From: Aquabacterium sp.
GTDB lineage: Bacteria > Pseudomonadota > Gammaproteobacteria > Burkholderiales > Burkholderiaceae_C
Assembly (NCBI GenBank): GCA_023150345.1
Contig: JAKLLB010000030.1
Location: forward strand, 1 to 41,334
Direction: 5' to 3'
Length of the DNA: 41,334 nt
The notes under the pieces were generated by a model that was not told the DNA's origin, ran no database searches, and worked only from the letters and a program-made list of their open reading frames with translations. Each line of letters starts with the position of its first letter. Position 1 is the stretch's first letter. A program made the position numbers and the translations under genes. Positions 32,861 through 40,777 of the stretch are shown piece after piece.

Positions 32861-33244
32861 TCAGGAACGAACCGGCGGTGCCCGTGCGGGCGGTGGTGCG
32901 CCCGCACTGCAGATGTGATGCGTCCAGGCGCAATCCGACGAAACCCCAGCGCCCGCCGAGACCAACGCCCACTGCAAAGCGGCCGGCGGCGGACCGGCAG
33001 TGTCGACGCCTGAAACGGCACAGAACGTGCAGTGATCCAGCACATGGGCCAGCAGGCGCAGTGGGTCGCTGTTCGCAGGTGTTCCGCTGCCGGGTGCGGC
33101 ATCGATGCGGCAGACCACCGCGAAGGGCGAGTCGGGCGCCGCGTTGGCCGCCAGCGCGCGCGACACGCCGGGCGCCAGAGTGGCCATGGTGATCGCCGCG
33201 AGGGCGAGCCATGACATCCAGCGACGGGTGGTGCGCGTGAGCAT
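32861..33244 (-). CDS. DUF2946 copper-sensing leader ORF (CruR-like) with canonical RAPP
   Basis: A 127-residue protein with an N-terminal hydrophobic signal/anchor (MSWLALAAITMATLAPGVSRA), the DUF2946 core, DHCTFC with C72 and C75 (CXXC), and the C-terminus ARAPPVRS. The exact RAPP at residues 121-124 is the arrest motif of the CruR-type DUF2946 leader. CXXC-to-RAPP spacing (about 46-49 residues) is similar in both copies in this window. It heads the Crp/Fnr-PCu(A)C operon. Both copies are therefore probable nascent-chain copper sensors rather than final functional proteins; this is by homology. Confidence 0.87.
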   Translation of the reverse strand: MLTRTTRRWMSWLALAAITMATLAPGVSRALAANAAPDSPFAVVCRIDAAPGSGTPANSDPLRLLAHVLDHCTFCAVSGVDTAGPPPAALQWALVSAGAGVSSDCAWTHHICSAGAPPPARAPPVRS

Positions 33245-33304
33245 GGGCGGAGATTCACCCAGCGGAGGCGTTTCATGGTTGCTGCAGATCAATTTCCCGC
33301 CACG

Positions 33305-33322
33305 CATACCTAATGGGGTATG
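33305..33322. promoter_or_regulatory. CATACC-N6-GGTATG inverted repeat, possible metal-repressor operator
   Basis: CATACC (33305-33310) and GGTATG (33317-33322) form a perfect six-base inverted repeat across TAATGG. The G4-TAT core (GGGGTATG) recalls CsoR/RcnR-type operators. It lies in the 211-base gap between the DUF2946 ORF and plsY, just upstream of the DUF2946 ORF. A GC hairpin GGCCCG/CGGGCC follows at 33325-33340. No CsoR gene is in the window. Confidence 0.4.
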
Positions 33323-33455
33323 TCGGCCCGGCATCGGGCCGCGCGCCATTAAACTGCCCGACGTTTGCTGATGCTGCGGTCCGCGGCCCGGCCGGCGCCT
33401 GCGGTGGCGACGGCTCGGCCGTGGCGGGTGCCAGCGCCGCTTTGACAAAACGCGC

Positions 33456-34151
33456 ATGGAATTGCTCTACAGCTTGCTGGCCATCCTCGCAGCCTATCTG
33501 GTGGGATCGCTGTCGTTCGCGGTGATCGTCAGCCGCCTGATGGGTTTGGCCGATCCCCGCAGCTATGGCTCGAAGAACCCCGGTGCCACCAATGTGCTGC
33601 GCTCGGGCAACCGCGCGGCTGCCGTGCTCACGCTGGCCTTCGATGCGCTCAAGGGCTACCTGCCGGTGCTGGCGGCGGCATGGGCCGCTCCGCGCGCTGG
33701 CTGGGGCGCGCTGACCATCGGCCTGGTCGGCCTGGCGGCCTTCATCGGGCACCTGTGGCCGGTGTTCTTTCGCTTCCAGGGCGGCAAGGGCGTGGCCACG
33801 GCCGCTGGCGTGCTGTTGGCGCTGAACGCCGGGCTGGGCGCAGCCACGCTGCTCACCTGGATCATCGTGGCCTACTTCTTCCGGTACTCATCGCTGGCCT
33901 CGCTGGTGTCGGCAGCATTCGCGCCGTTCTATCAGTTGCTGATCTGGGGTCCGTCGACTCAGGTGCTCGCCATCGCGGTGATGAGCCTGCTGCTGATCTG
34001 GCGGCACGAGGCAAACATCCGCAAGCTTCTGGCGGGCACCGAGTCCCGGCTGGGCCAGAAGGCGGCCGCTGGACACTCCCCGGCGCACGATGGCGGCGCG
34101 CCGGGGTCGCAGGCGGCCGGGCGACATCATCGATCCAGGAAAGGTCACTGA
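33456..34151 (+). CDS. plsY: Glycerol-3-phosphate acyltransferase PlsY
   Basis: A 231-residue inner-membrane enzyme that transfers an acyl group from acyl-phosphate to glycerol 3-phosphate, the first step of phospholipid synthesis. Signature elements are all present: GSKNPGATNVLR, GHLWPVFFRFQGGKGVATA and RHEANIRKLLAGTE. There are about five hydrophobic segments. The C-terminus has an extra 35-residue Gly/His/Ala-rich hydrophilic tail after GTESRLGQ that is longer than usual. The ATG at 33456 follows GACAAA by six bases and lacks a Shine-Dalgarno. The RidA gene begins two bases after the stop. Confidence 0.95.
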   Translation: MELLYSLLAILAAYLVGSLSFAVIVSRLMGLADPRSYGSKNPGATNVLRSGNRAAAVLTLAFDALKGYLPVLAAAWAAPRAGWGALTIGLVGLAAFIGHLWPVFFRFQGGKGVATAAGVLLALNAGLGAATLLTWIIVAYFFRYSSLASLVSAAFAPFYQLLIWGPSTQVLAIAVMSLLLIWRHEANIRKLLAGTESRLGQKAAAGHSPAHDGGAPGSQAAGRHHRSRKGH

Positions 34152-34153
34152 AA

Positions 34154-34498
34154 ATGGTTCAACGCTACGACGTGGGCGCCCGCATGTCCGAGATGGCCGT
34201 GCACAACGGCGTGTGCTACCTCGCCGGCCAGGTGGCGGTGGGCGGCGCGCCCGATATCGAAGGCCAGACACGCGAGGTGTTGGCGGCCATCGATGCCCTG
34301 CTGGCCCGCGCCGGCACCGACAAGACCCGGATCCTTCGGGCGCAGATCTACCTGGCCGACATGGCCGACTTCCCGGGAATGAACGCCGTGTGGGACGGTT
34401 GGGTCGTGCCCGGTCACACGCCGCCGCGAGCCACGGTACAGGCGTTGCTGGCCAAGCCGCAGTGGAAGGTCGAGATCGTGGTGACGGCCGCGCTCTGA
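34154..34498 (+). CDS. RidA/YjgF family protein (2-iminobutanoate/2-iminopropanoate deaminase type)
   Basis: A 114-residue RidA-fold protein that hydrolyses reactive enamine/imine intermediates. It has VCYLAGQVAV, AAIDALLARAGTDKTRILRAQIYLADMADFPGMNAVWDGWV and PPRATVQALLAKPQWKVEIVVTAAL, with the active-site Arg in PPRATVQ and Glu in WKVEI. ATG 34154 is preceded by AGGAAAGG, and it starts two bases after plsY. RidA members are diverse, and specificity here is not certain. Confidence 0.9.
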   Translation: MVQRYDVGARMSEMAVHNGVCYLAGQVAVGGAPDIEGQTREVLAAIDALLARAGTDKTRILRAQIYLADMADFPGMNAVWDGWVVPGHTPPRATVQALLAKPQWKVEIVVTAAL

Positions 34499-34594
34499 TG
34501 ATCTGATCATCCAGGAACCAGCCGACTGAGCCGCAGGCGTTACCAGCGGCAACGTCTGCTTTCAATCGCGGGCTTCAGGGCATAGGCGCCAGCG

Positions 34595-34627
34595 TCGAAG
34601 TAGCGGGTAACCCCCGCCCGACTTCGA
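34595..34627 (+). repeat. Compound inverted repeat just before the serine-hydrolase lipoprotein start
   Basis: TCGAAGT (34595-34601) pairs with ACTTCGA (34621-34627), and inside it GCGGG (34603-34607) pairs with CCCGC. The outer stem ends eight bases before the ATG at 34636, where no Shine-Dalgarno is seen. It could end ridA transcription or hide the next ribosome site. Confidence 0.5.
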
Positions 34628-34635
34628 TCGCCGCC

Positions 34636-35724
34636 ATGTCGTACCGCTTCCGTGCTCCCTTCCTGGTTTCGCTCTCTGCCGCCCTGCTGTTGGCGGCTTG
34701 TGGTGGGGGTGACCCCGATGTGCCCGCCTCCGCGCAGCCGTCCGAGGAAGCCCTGCTGACCGAAGGAAGCGTGGCCGTCGTGACGGGCGGTGGCGCCGCC
34801 GCACGGCCCCAGGGGTCAGCGGGAGCACTGGCCGTGAGCGACAGTGCGCGTGTCACGGCGGCCACGACCACCGCCAACAGCAGCACCAACGCGTGCGCCG
34901 CCATTCGTCCGTTCTACTGGGAAGTGGGGTCGGCCTCGGCGCGCATGGCCTCGGGATCGGTGAAGGCCGCCGGCGTCAGCACCGGCTATGCGTCGACCAC
35001 GCCGATGGCCGTGGCATCGGCGTCGAAGTGGCTGTACGCAGCCTATGTGGCCCAACGCCGCGCCGGTGTGCTCGATGCCACCGACGTCACGCATCTGACC
35101 ATGCGCAGCGGTTACGTGAGCATGTATTCGAATTGCCTGGCCACCCAGACCGTGGATGCCTGCCTGGCCTACCAGGGCAACGACGCCCACACAGCGGCAG
35201 CCGACGGTCGCTTCTACTACAACAGCGGGCACATGCAGAAGCACGCCAGCCGCATGGGGCTGGGTGCGCTGGCTCCCAAGGCGCTGGCCAGCGAGATTCG
35301 CAGCCAGTTGGGGACCGACATCAGCCTGGCCTACAACCAGCCGCAACTTGCCGGCGGCGCCTACACCACGCCCGACAGCTATGCGCGTTTCCTGCGCAAG
35401 CTACTGGGCGGTCAATTGCGCATGGGAGCGCTGCTCGGGACGCAGAAGACGTGCACCAACCCGGGTACCTGCCCGGTGGGAGAGGCCCTGGTGTCGCCGA
35501 CGACGCAGTCCTGGCACTACTCGCTGGGCCACTGGGTGGAAGACGACCCAGCCACCGGCGACGGCGCATTCAGCAGTCCCGGCGCTCTGGGCTTCTACCC
35601 GTGGATCGATGCCAGCCGAAGCTGGTATGGCGTCGTGGGCCGGGTGCAGACACAGGGCTGGGATGGCTCCACCCAGTGCGGCCGCCTGATCCGTCGCGCA
35701 TGGGTGACGGGCAGCGCACTCTGA
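34636..35724 (+). CDS. Lipoprotein with serine-hydrolase (beta-lactamase/PBP-like) motifs
   Basis: A 362-residue exported lipoprotein: signal plus lipobox LLLAAC then GGG. A low-complexity linker (about 25-85) leads into a domain with SASKW (S-x-x-K nucleophile candidate), YYNSGH (Y-x-N-like) and HYSLGHW (possible third motif), in the right order for a beta-lactamase/penicillin-binding-protein fold. I do not know its exact family; it may be an esterase or a D-Ala peptide hydrolase. ATG 34636 is used. It follows the RidA gene by 137 bases and is convergent with yciO. The rather low similarity of motifs makes catalytic function unproven. Confidence 0.6.
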   Translation: MSYRFRAPFLVSLSAALLLAACGGGDPDVPASAQPSEEALLTEGSVAVVTGGGAAARPQGSAGALAVSDSARVTAATTTANSSTNACAAIRPFYWEVGSASARMASGSVKAAGVSTGYASTTPMAVASASKWLYAAYVAQRRAGVLDATDVTHLTMRSGYVSMYSNCLATQTVDACLAYQGNDAHTAAADGRFYYNSGHMQKHASRMGLGALAPKALASEIRSQLGTDISLAYNQPQLAGGAYTTPDSYARFLRKLLGGQLRMGALLGTQKTCTNPGTCPVGEALVSPTTQSWHYSLGHWVEDDPATGDGAFSSPGALGFYPWIDASRSWYGVVGRVQTQGWDGSTQCGRLIRRAWVTGSAL

Positions 35725-35834
35725 TGTGCTCCAGTGTTGGCGCAGTGCGGCGGGCCGCAGAACGGGTCAGGAGACCAGTCGTCCGCCTGAGTCCTCCATG
35801 GGACTGCTGAGGTCGACCACCCACAGGACTTGCA

Positions 35835-36470
35835 TCACTGCTGCGCCTGCAGCCCCAGCCGGGCAGGATCGCCCCGGCCGATGCGGGTGAGCACCGGCTC
35901 GTCGCCGGAGAAGTCGACGACCGTGGTTGGCTCCATCGGGCAGGCGCCTGCGTCGATGACCGCCTGCAGCTGCTTCTGGAAGTAGTCGCGGATCTCGTGC
36001 GGGTCGTTCAAGGGGTCGGTCTGGCCTGGCGGTATCAGCGTGGTGGCCAGCAGCGGCTGACCCAGCGTGGCCAGCAGTTCCTGGGTGACCCGGTGATCGG
36101 GTACACGCAGGCCGATGGTGCGGCGCGAGGGGTGCGACAACCGCCGGGGCACTTCGCGCGTGGCCTCCAGTATGAAGGTGTAGGGGCCCGGCGTGCCGAG
36201 CTTGAGCATGCGGTACTGGCGGTTGTCCACCCGTGCATAGGTGGCCAGCTCCGACAGGTCGCGGCACAGCAGCGTGAGGTGGTGTCGTGCGTCGACCTGG
36301 CGGATGCGGCGCAGCGACTCGGCCGCCGCCTTGTCGTCGAGGTGGCAGACGAGCGCGTAGCTCGAGTCGGTGGGCACCGCGCACACGCCGCCGGCGTGAA
36401 GAATTTGCGCGGCCTGCTTCAGCAGGCGCGGTTGTGGATTGTCTGGGTGGACTTCGAAGTACTGGGACAT
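35835..36470 (-). CDS. YciO/Sua5/YrdC-family protein
   Basis: A 211-residue protein of the YrdC-like fold that in Sua5/TsaC makes threonylcarbamoyl-AMP for tRNA t6A. It has GGVCAVPTDSSYAL near the N-terminus, RHHLTLLCRDLSELATYA and GLRVPDHRVTQELLATLGQPLLAT. It lacks the Sua5 C-terminal domain and looks like the YciO branch, whose own role is less clear. ATG 36470 is preceded by GGCAAT at six bases, perhaps leaderless. The yciO and PHP-phosphatase genes are usually adjacent; here DUF3617 lies between on the opposite strand. Confidence 0.88.
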   Translation of the reverse strand: MSQYFEVHPDNPQPRLLKQAAQILHAGGVCAVPTDSSYALVCHLDDKAAAESLRRIRQVDARHHLTLLCRDLSELATYARVDNRQYRMLKLGTPGPYTFILEATREVPRRLSHPSRRTIGLRVPDHRVTQELLATLGQPLLATTLIPPGQTDPLNDPHEIRDYFQKQLQAVIDAGACPMEPTTVVDFSGDEPVLTRIGRGDPARLGLQAQQ

Positions 36471-36542
36471 GCCATGATTGCCGGCTGCGTGCTGCGTCCG
36501 GTGCCGGGCGGGCCGTCGACACGATGCAAAGGAGCGTGGATT

Positions 36543-37124
36543 ATGAACACTCGCGGTTACGTCGCCATGGCGGCACTGATGGTCGGTGCCTGCGGCCTCG
36601 CACAAGCCGAGGACCTGCCCAAGCGCAAGCCTGGGCTTTGGGAATTCGCCATGCAGATGGAAGGCATGCCCGCCGGCATGCCGGGCATGAAGTCGCAGCA
36701 CTGCGTCGACGAGAAGTCCGACCAGGAGATGCAGCGCAAGGCCATGACCAACGCCGACCCGAAGCAGCAGTGCACGCAGGGCACGCCCAAGCGCGTCAGC
36801 GGCGGCATGGAGGTCGAGACCACCTGCAAGGGCACCGACGGCTCGGTGCATGTGCGCTCGCGCATCACCGGTGACATGTCGAGCAACTACGTGGTCGACA
36901 GCACCATGAAATTCACCCCGCCGCGCCACGGCATGAGCGAATCGCGCATGCAAATCAAGGCCAACTACGGCGGTGCCTGCCCGGCCGGCATGAAGCCCGG
37001 CGAGGTGCGCATGGGCGGCATGAGCTTCAACCCGGCCCAGGGTTCGATGGACATGAAGAACATGGATCCCGAGGCGCTGAAGAAGTGGGCCGAGCAGATG
37101 GAAAAGGCGCAGCCGCGCAAGTAG
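36543..37124 (+). CDS. DUF3617 exported protein
   Basis: A 193-residue exported protein of the DUF3617 family, common in Burkholderiales and of unknown function. It has a signal peptide (VAMAALMVGACGLAQA), then KRKPGLWEFAMQMEGMPAGMPGM, a Met/Gly-rich run, four Cys that may form disulfides, and a charged end. ATG 36543 follows AAGGAG. It sits alone on the plus strand between yciO and the PHP gene. Methionine richness (over 20 Met) could mean copper binding, though many DUF3617 proteins share it; this is a guess. Confidence 0.88.
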   Translation: MNTRGYVAMAALMVGACGLAQAEDLPKRKPGLWEFAMQMEGMPAGMPGMKSQHCVDEKSDQEMQRKAMTNADPKQQCTQGTPKRVSGGMEVETTCKGTDGSVHVRSRITGDMSSNYVVDSTMKFTPPRHGMSESRMQIKANYGGACPAGMKPGEVRMGGMSFNPAQGSMDMKNMDPEALKKWAEQMEKAQPRK

Positions 37125-37148
37125 TCGCCGCGCCAGCGCGGCGAGCGA

Positions 37149-38033
37149 TCAGTCACCGGCAGCGGCTGGGCGCAGCACCGCGGCCTGGATGCGATCGACC
37201 AGCCGCTGCCACACGGGCTCGAGGCGGCCCGACAGCGTGGGCAGCGCGCCCAGCTCGACGCGGCTTTCGCCCGGCGCGTGGAAATCGCTGCCGCGCGAAG
37301 CCGCCAGTCCGAACTCGAGCGCCAGGTCGGTGTACTTCGCGGCATCTGCGGCGGTATGCGCACTGGTGAGCACTTCCACGGCCTGGCCGCCGTGTGCGAT
37401 GAATTCGCTGAACAGCGCGTACTCGACGGTTGCGTTGAACGGGTAGCGCGCCGGATGCGCAATGCAGGCCACTCCGCCTGCGCCCCGGATCCATCCCACC
37501 GCTTCGCCCAATGCGGCCCAGCGGTGCGGCACATGACCGGGGTGGCCGCTGGTGAGATAGCGGCGAAAGACATCGGCATTGTCGCGACAGTGCCCGGTGT
37601 CCACCAGCCAGCGTGCGAAGTGGGTGCGGGAAATCAACTCGGGGTTGCTCACGTAGCCCAGCGCGCCTTCGAAGGCACCGCGGATTCCCACCCGCGCCAA
37701 CCCCTCTGCCATCTCGCGTGCGCGCCGCTCGCGGCCGCCGCGCACCTGTGCCAGGCCGCGTTGCAGGGCTTCGTTGGTCGGGTCGATGCCCAGACCCAGC
37801 ACATGGACCGTTTCACCCGCGAAGGTGACCGACACCTCCACGCCGGCCAGCCACGCCATGCCCAGCCGCTGCGCTGCTGCGGCCGCCCGCGGCAGGCCGT
37901 CGAGTTCGTCGTGATCGGTCAGCGCCCACAGCTCCACACCCTGGCGCGCTGCCCGCTCGGCCAGGGCTTCAGGGTCCAGCGTTCCGTCAGAGACGGTGGA
38001 GTGGCTGTGTAGGTCGGCGTTGAGCAGGTGCAC
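37149..38033 (-). CDS. PHP-domain phosphoesterase (RNase AM / YciV-like)
   Basis: A 294-residue trinuclear-metal phosphoesterase. Metal motifs are ADLHSHSTVSDG (H9, H11), ALTDHDEL, GVEVSV, CIAHPARY and SRGSDFHAPG, the full PHP set. E. coli RNase AM (YciV) trims 5' ends of rRNA and hydrolyses 3',5'-nucleoside bisphosphates. The start is a GTG at 38033; no in-frame ATG is closer. CACAAT lies five bases upstream, so leaderless expression is possible. It is adjacent to DUF3617 by convergence and would classically be followed by yciO. Confidence 0.92.
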   Translation of the reverse strand: MHLLNADLHSHSTVSDGTLDPEALAERAARQGVELWALTDHDELDGLPRAAAAAQRLGMAWLAGVEVSVTFAGETVHVLGLGIDPTNEALQRGLAQVRGGRERRAREMAEGLARVGIRGAFEGALGYVSNPELISRTHFARWLVDTGHCRDNADVFRRYLTSGHPGHVPHRWAALGEAVGWIRGAGGVACIAHPARYPFNATVEYALFSEFIAHGGQAVEVLTSAHTAADAAKYTDLALEFGLAASRGSDFHAPGESRVELGALPTLSGRLEPVWQRLVDRIQAAVLRPAAAGD

Positions 38034-38147
38034 GGCCCATTGTGGCCGGCCCGGCTGACCCTTGCCCGAGGCGGGGATCCTGATGCCCGACAGCGTCCCC
38101 GAAGGGGATGACCGCGCTCGGCGGCCTCCCGGGGCCGGCCCGAGGGA

Positions 38148-39344
38148 CTACTCACCCGGTGGATCGTCGCCAGGCCAGTGCGTGCCCCGCGCCAGAGCTG
38201 CGCGCAGGGCGGGCCCGTGCTCGTCCAGCCGCGGCGGGCGCCGCTTGGCCAGCGGCCGCTGGCCATCGACGCGCATGGGCTGCGCGACCATGGGCGTGCC
38301 GTCGTCTGCGGCGACACGCATGCCCCGGGCCACCACCTGCGGGTGCGTGAAGACCCCCGGGAGATCGAGGATGGGCGCGCAGGGCACCGACTGCGGTTCG
38401 AGCAGCGCCACCCACTGGGCCGTGGTGCGCCCGAGCATCCAGGCGGCGACTTGGGGCACCAGTTCGGCGCGGTGCTCCACGCGCGCTGCGTTGGTGGCGT
38501 AGCGTGCGTCCTGCGCCAGGCCAGCATGCCCGGCCAGCGCGCAGAAGCGGGCGAACTGGCCATCGTTGCCGACCGCCAGCACGATGTGGCCGTCCTGCGT
38601 GGCGAACACTTGATAGGGCACGATGTTGGCGTGTGCGTTGCCCATGCGCCTGGGCGTCTTGCCGCCCACGAGGTAGTTGCTGGCCTGGTTGGCGAGCATG
38701 GCGACCTGGACGTCCAGCAAGGCGGCGTCGATGTGGCGGCCGCGTCCCGTACGGCCGCGCTCGATCAGTGCGGCGAGGATGGCGCTGGCCGCGTACATGC
38801 CGGTGAAGAGATCGGTCACCGCCACGCCGACCTTCTGGGGTTCGCTGCCGGGGGTGCCGTCCTTCTCGCCGGTGATGCTCATCAGGCCGCCGGTGGCCTG
38901 GATCGCGAAGTCGTAGCCGGCTGCCTGGGCGTACGGGCCGTCCTGGCCGTAACCGGTGACCGAGCAGTACACCAGCCGGGGGTTCAGCGCCGACAGCGCA
39001 GCGTAGTCCAGCCCGTATTTCGCCAGCTGCCCGACCTTGTAGTTCTCGAGCACCACATCGGCCTCGGCCGCAAGCTGGCGCACCAGCGCCGCTCCCTCGG
39101 CCGTGGCGATGTCGATCGCGATCGAGCGCTTGCCGCGGTTGCAGCACAGGTAGTAGGCGGCCTGCCGCTCATCGCCCTCGCCCCACCACGGCGGCCCCCA
39201 GCCGCGTGTGTCGTCGCCCGCGCCCGGCCGCTCCACCTTGATCACATCGGCCCCGTAGTCGGCCAGCAACTGCCCCGCCCACGGCCCCGCGAGCACGCGC
39301 GACAGATCCAGCACGCGAACACCCTGCAACATCCGAGGTCCCAT
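38148..39344 (-). CDS. Class III CoA-transferase (CaiB/BaiF), probable glutarate or hydroxymethylglutarate CoA-transferase
   Basis: A 398-residue CoA-transferase: GVRVLDLSRVLAGPWAGQ at the N-terminus, KVERPGAGDDTRGWGPP, and D178 in VTDLFTGMYA, the position of the catalytic Asp in formyl-CoA transferase. GcdH is encoded 87 bases upstream on the same strand, and human SUGCT works on glutarate, so activation of glutarate to glutaryl-CoA is a reasonable inference. ATG 39344 or ATG 39332 (MLQGVRV) may be the true start. Roles with other dicarboxylates cannot be excluded. Confidence 0.88.
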   Translation of the reverse strand: MGPRMLQGVRVLDLSRVLAGPWAGQLLADYGADVIKVERPGAGDDTRGWGPPWWGEGDERQAAYYLCCNRGKRSIAIDIATAEGAALVRQLAAEADVVLENYKVGQLAKYGLDYAALSALNPRLVYCSVTGYGQDGPYAQAAGYDFAIQATGGLMSITGEKDGTPGSEPQKVGVAVTDLFTGMYAASAILAALIERGRTGRGRHIDAALLDVQVAMLANQASNYLVGGKTPRRMGNAHANIVPYQVFATQDGHIVLAVGNDGQFARFCALAGHAGLAQDARYATNAARVEHRAELVPQVAAWMLGRTTAQWVALLEPQSVPCAPILDLPGVFTHPQVVARGMRVAADDGTPMVAQPMRVDGQRPLAKRRPPRLDEHGPALRAALARGTHWPGDDPPGE

Positions 39345-39431
39345 CCACGCCCCAAAGTCAATGCCGACTCAAACCAGCCACCGTGCCACAGGCCCCGGCA
39401 GGGGACAGGCCGCCCCCGGCGGCCAGGGCCA

Positions 39432-40613
39432 TCAGTTAAATGCGGCGATGCCGGTGATCGCGCGCCCGAGGATGAGCGCGTGGATGTCGTGCGTGCCCTC
39501 GTAGGTGTTCACCACCTCCAGGTTCACCAGGTGGCGCGCCACGCCGAATTCGTCGCTGATGCCGTTGCCGCCCATCATGTCGCGGGCCATGCGGGCGATA
39601 TCCAGCGCCTTGCCGCAGCTGTTGCGCTTCATGATCGACGTGATCTCGATCGAGGCGGTGCCCTCGTCCTTCATGCGACCCAGGCGCAGGCAGCCCTGCA
39701 GGCCCAGGGTGATCTCGGTGAGCATGTCGGCCAGCTTCTTCTGGATGAGCTGGTTGGCGGCGAGCGGGCGGCCGAATTGCTTGCGGTCGAGCACGTACTG
39801 GCGGGCGCGGTGGAAGCAGTCCTCCGCGGCGCCCATGGCGCCCCAGGCGATGCCGTAGCGCGCCGAGTTCAGGCAGGTGAACGGGCCTTTGAGGCCACGG
39901 ACCTCGGGGAAGGCGTTCTCCTCGGGGCAGAACACCTCGTCCATGACGATCTCGCCGGTGATGGACGCGCGCAGGCCCACCTTGCCGTGCACGGCCGGTG
40001 CCGACAGGCCTTTCCAGCCCTTCTCGAGGATGAAGCCGCGGATCGCGCCTTCGTCGTCCTTGGCCCAGACCACGAACACATCGGCGATCGGGCTGTTCGT
40101 GATCCACATCTTGGCACCCGACAGCGAATAGCCGCCGGCGACCTTGCGCGCGCGGGTGATCATGCTGCCGGGGTCGGAGCCGTGGTTGGGCTCGGTCAGG
40201 CCGAAGCAGCCGATCCACTCGCCGGTGGCCAGCTTGGGCAGGTACTTCTGCTTCTGGGCTTCGGTGCCGAACTCGTTGATGGGCACCATGACCAACGACG
40301 ACTGCACGCTCATCATCGAGCGGTAGCCGGAGTCGATGCGCTCAACTTCACGGGCCACCAGGCCATAGCAGACGTAGTTCAGGCCGGCGCCACCATAGGC
40401 CTCCGGGATGGTCGGGCCGAGCAGGCCCAGCGCGCCCATCTCGCGGAAGATGGCGGCGTCGGTCTTTTCGTGTCGGAAGGCCTCCTGTACACGCGTGGCC
40501 AGTTGCTCCTGGCAGTAGCTGCGCGCGGCGTCGCGCACGGCGCGTTCGTCGGCGGTGAGCTGGGCATCGAGCAGCAGCGGGTCGTCCCACTGGAAGGAAG
40601 CATGCTTGGCCAT
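39432..40613 (-). CDS. gcdH: Glutaryl-CoA dehydrogenase
   Basis: A 393-residue FAD-dependent acyl-CoA dehydrogenase that oxidises and decarboxylates glutaryl-CoA to crotonyl-CoA in lysine and tryptophan degradation. [15 protein letters not shown] is the flavin/substrate loop, [16 protein letters not shown] follows, and the catalytic base is E372 in [15 protein letters not shown], as in known GCDH enzymes. Substrate Arg is probably in the [11 protein letters not shown] region. ATG 40613 is preceded by GAGA. It is divergent from a LysR regulator with 164 bases between. Confidence 0.94.
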   Translation of the reverse strand: MAKHASFQWDDPLLLDAQLTADERAVRDAARSYCQEQLATRVQEAFRHEKTDAAIFREMGALGLLGPTIPEAYGGAGLNYVCYGLVAREVERIDSGYRSMMSVQSSLVMVPINEFGTEAQKQKYLPKLATGEWIGCFGLTEPNHGSDPGSMITRARKVAGGYSLSGAKMWITNSPIADVFVVWAKDDEGAIRGFILEKGWKGLSAPAVHGKVGLRASITGEIVMDEVFCPEENAFPEVRGLKGPFTCLNSARYGIAWGAMGAAEDCFHRARQYVLDRKQFGRPLAANQLIQKKLADMLTEITLGLQGCLRLGRMKDEGTASIEITSIMKRNSCGKALDIARMARDMMGGNGISDEFGVARHLVNLEVVNTYEGTHDIHALILGRAITGIAAFN

Positions 40614-40777
40614 GGGTGTCTCGTCGGCAGGGGTTGTGTAGAGGGGTCCGGCGATGCTAGGCCGACCGCGGCTCCTGGGCAACCGATTCTTCGGCAACCA
40701 GATATGCGCTGGCAGAATGTCTGGCCGGGGCAAGTAGGAGGCACCGACAGTCTCATTCACAGCATGGAGAGCATGTC

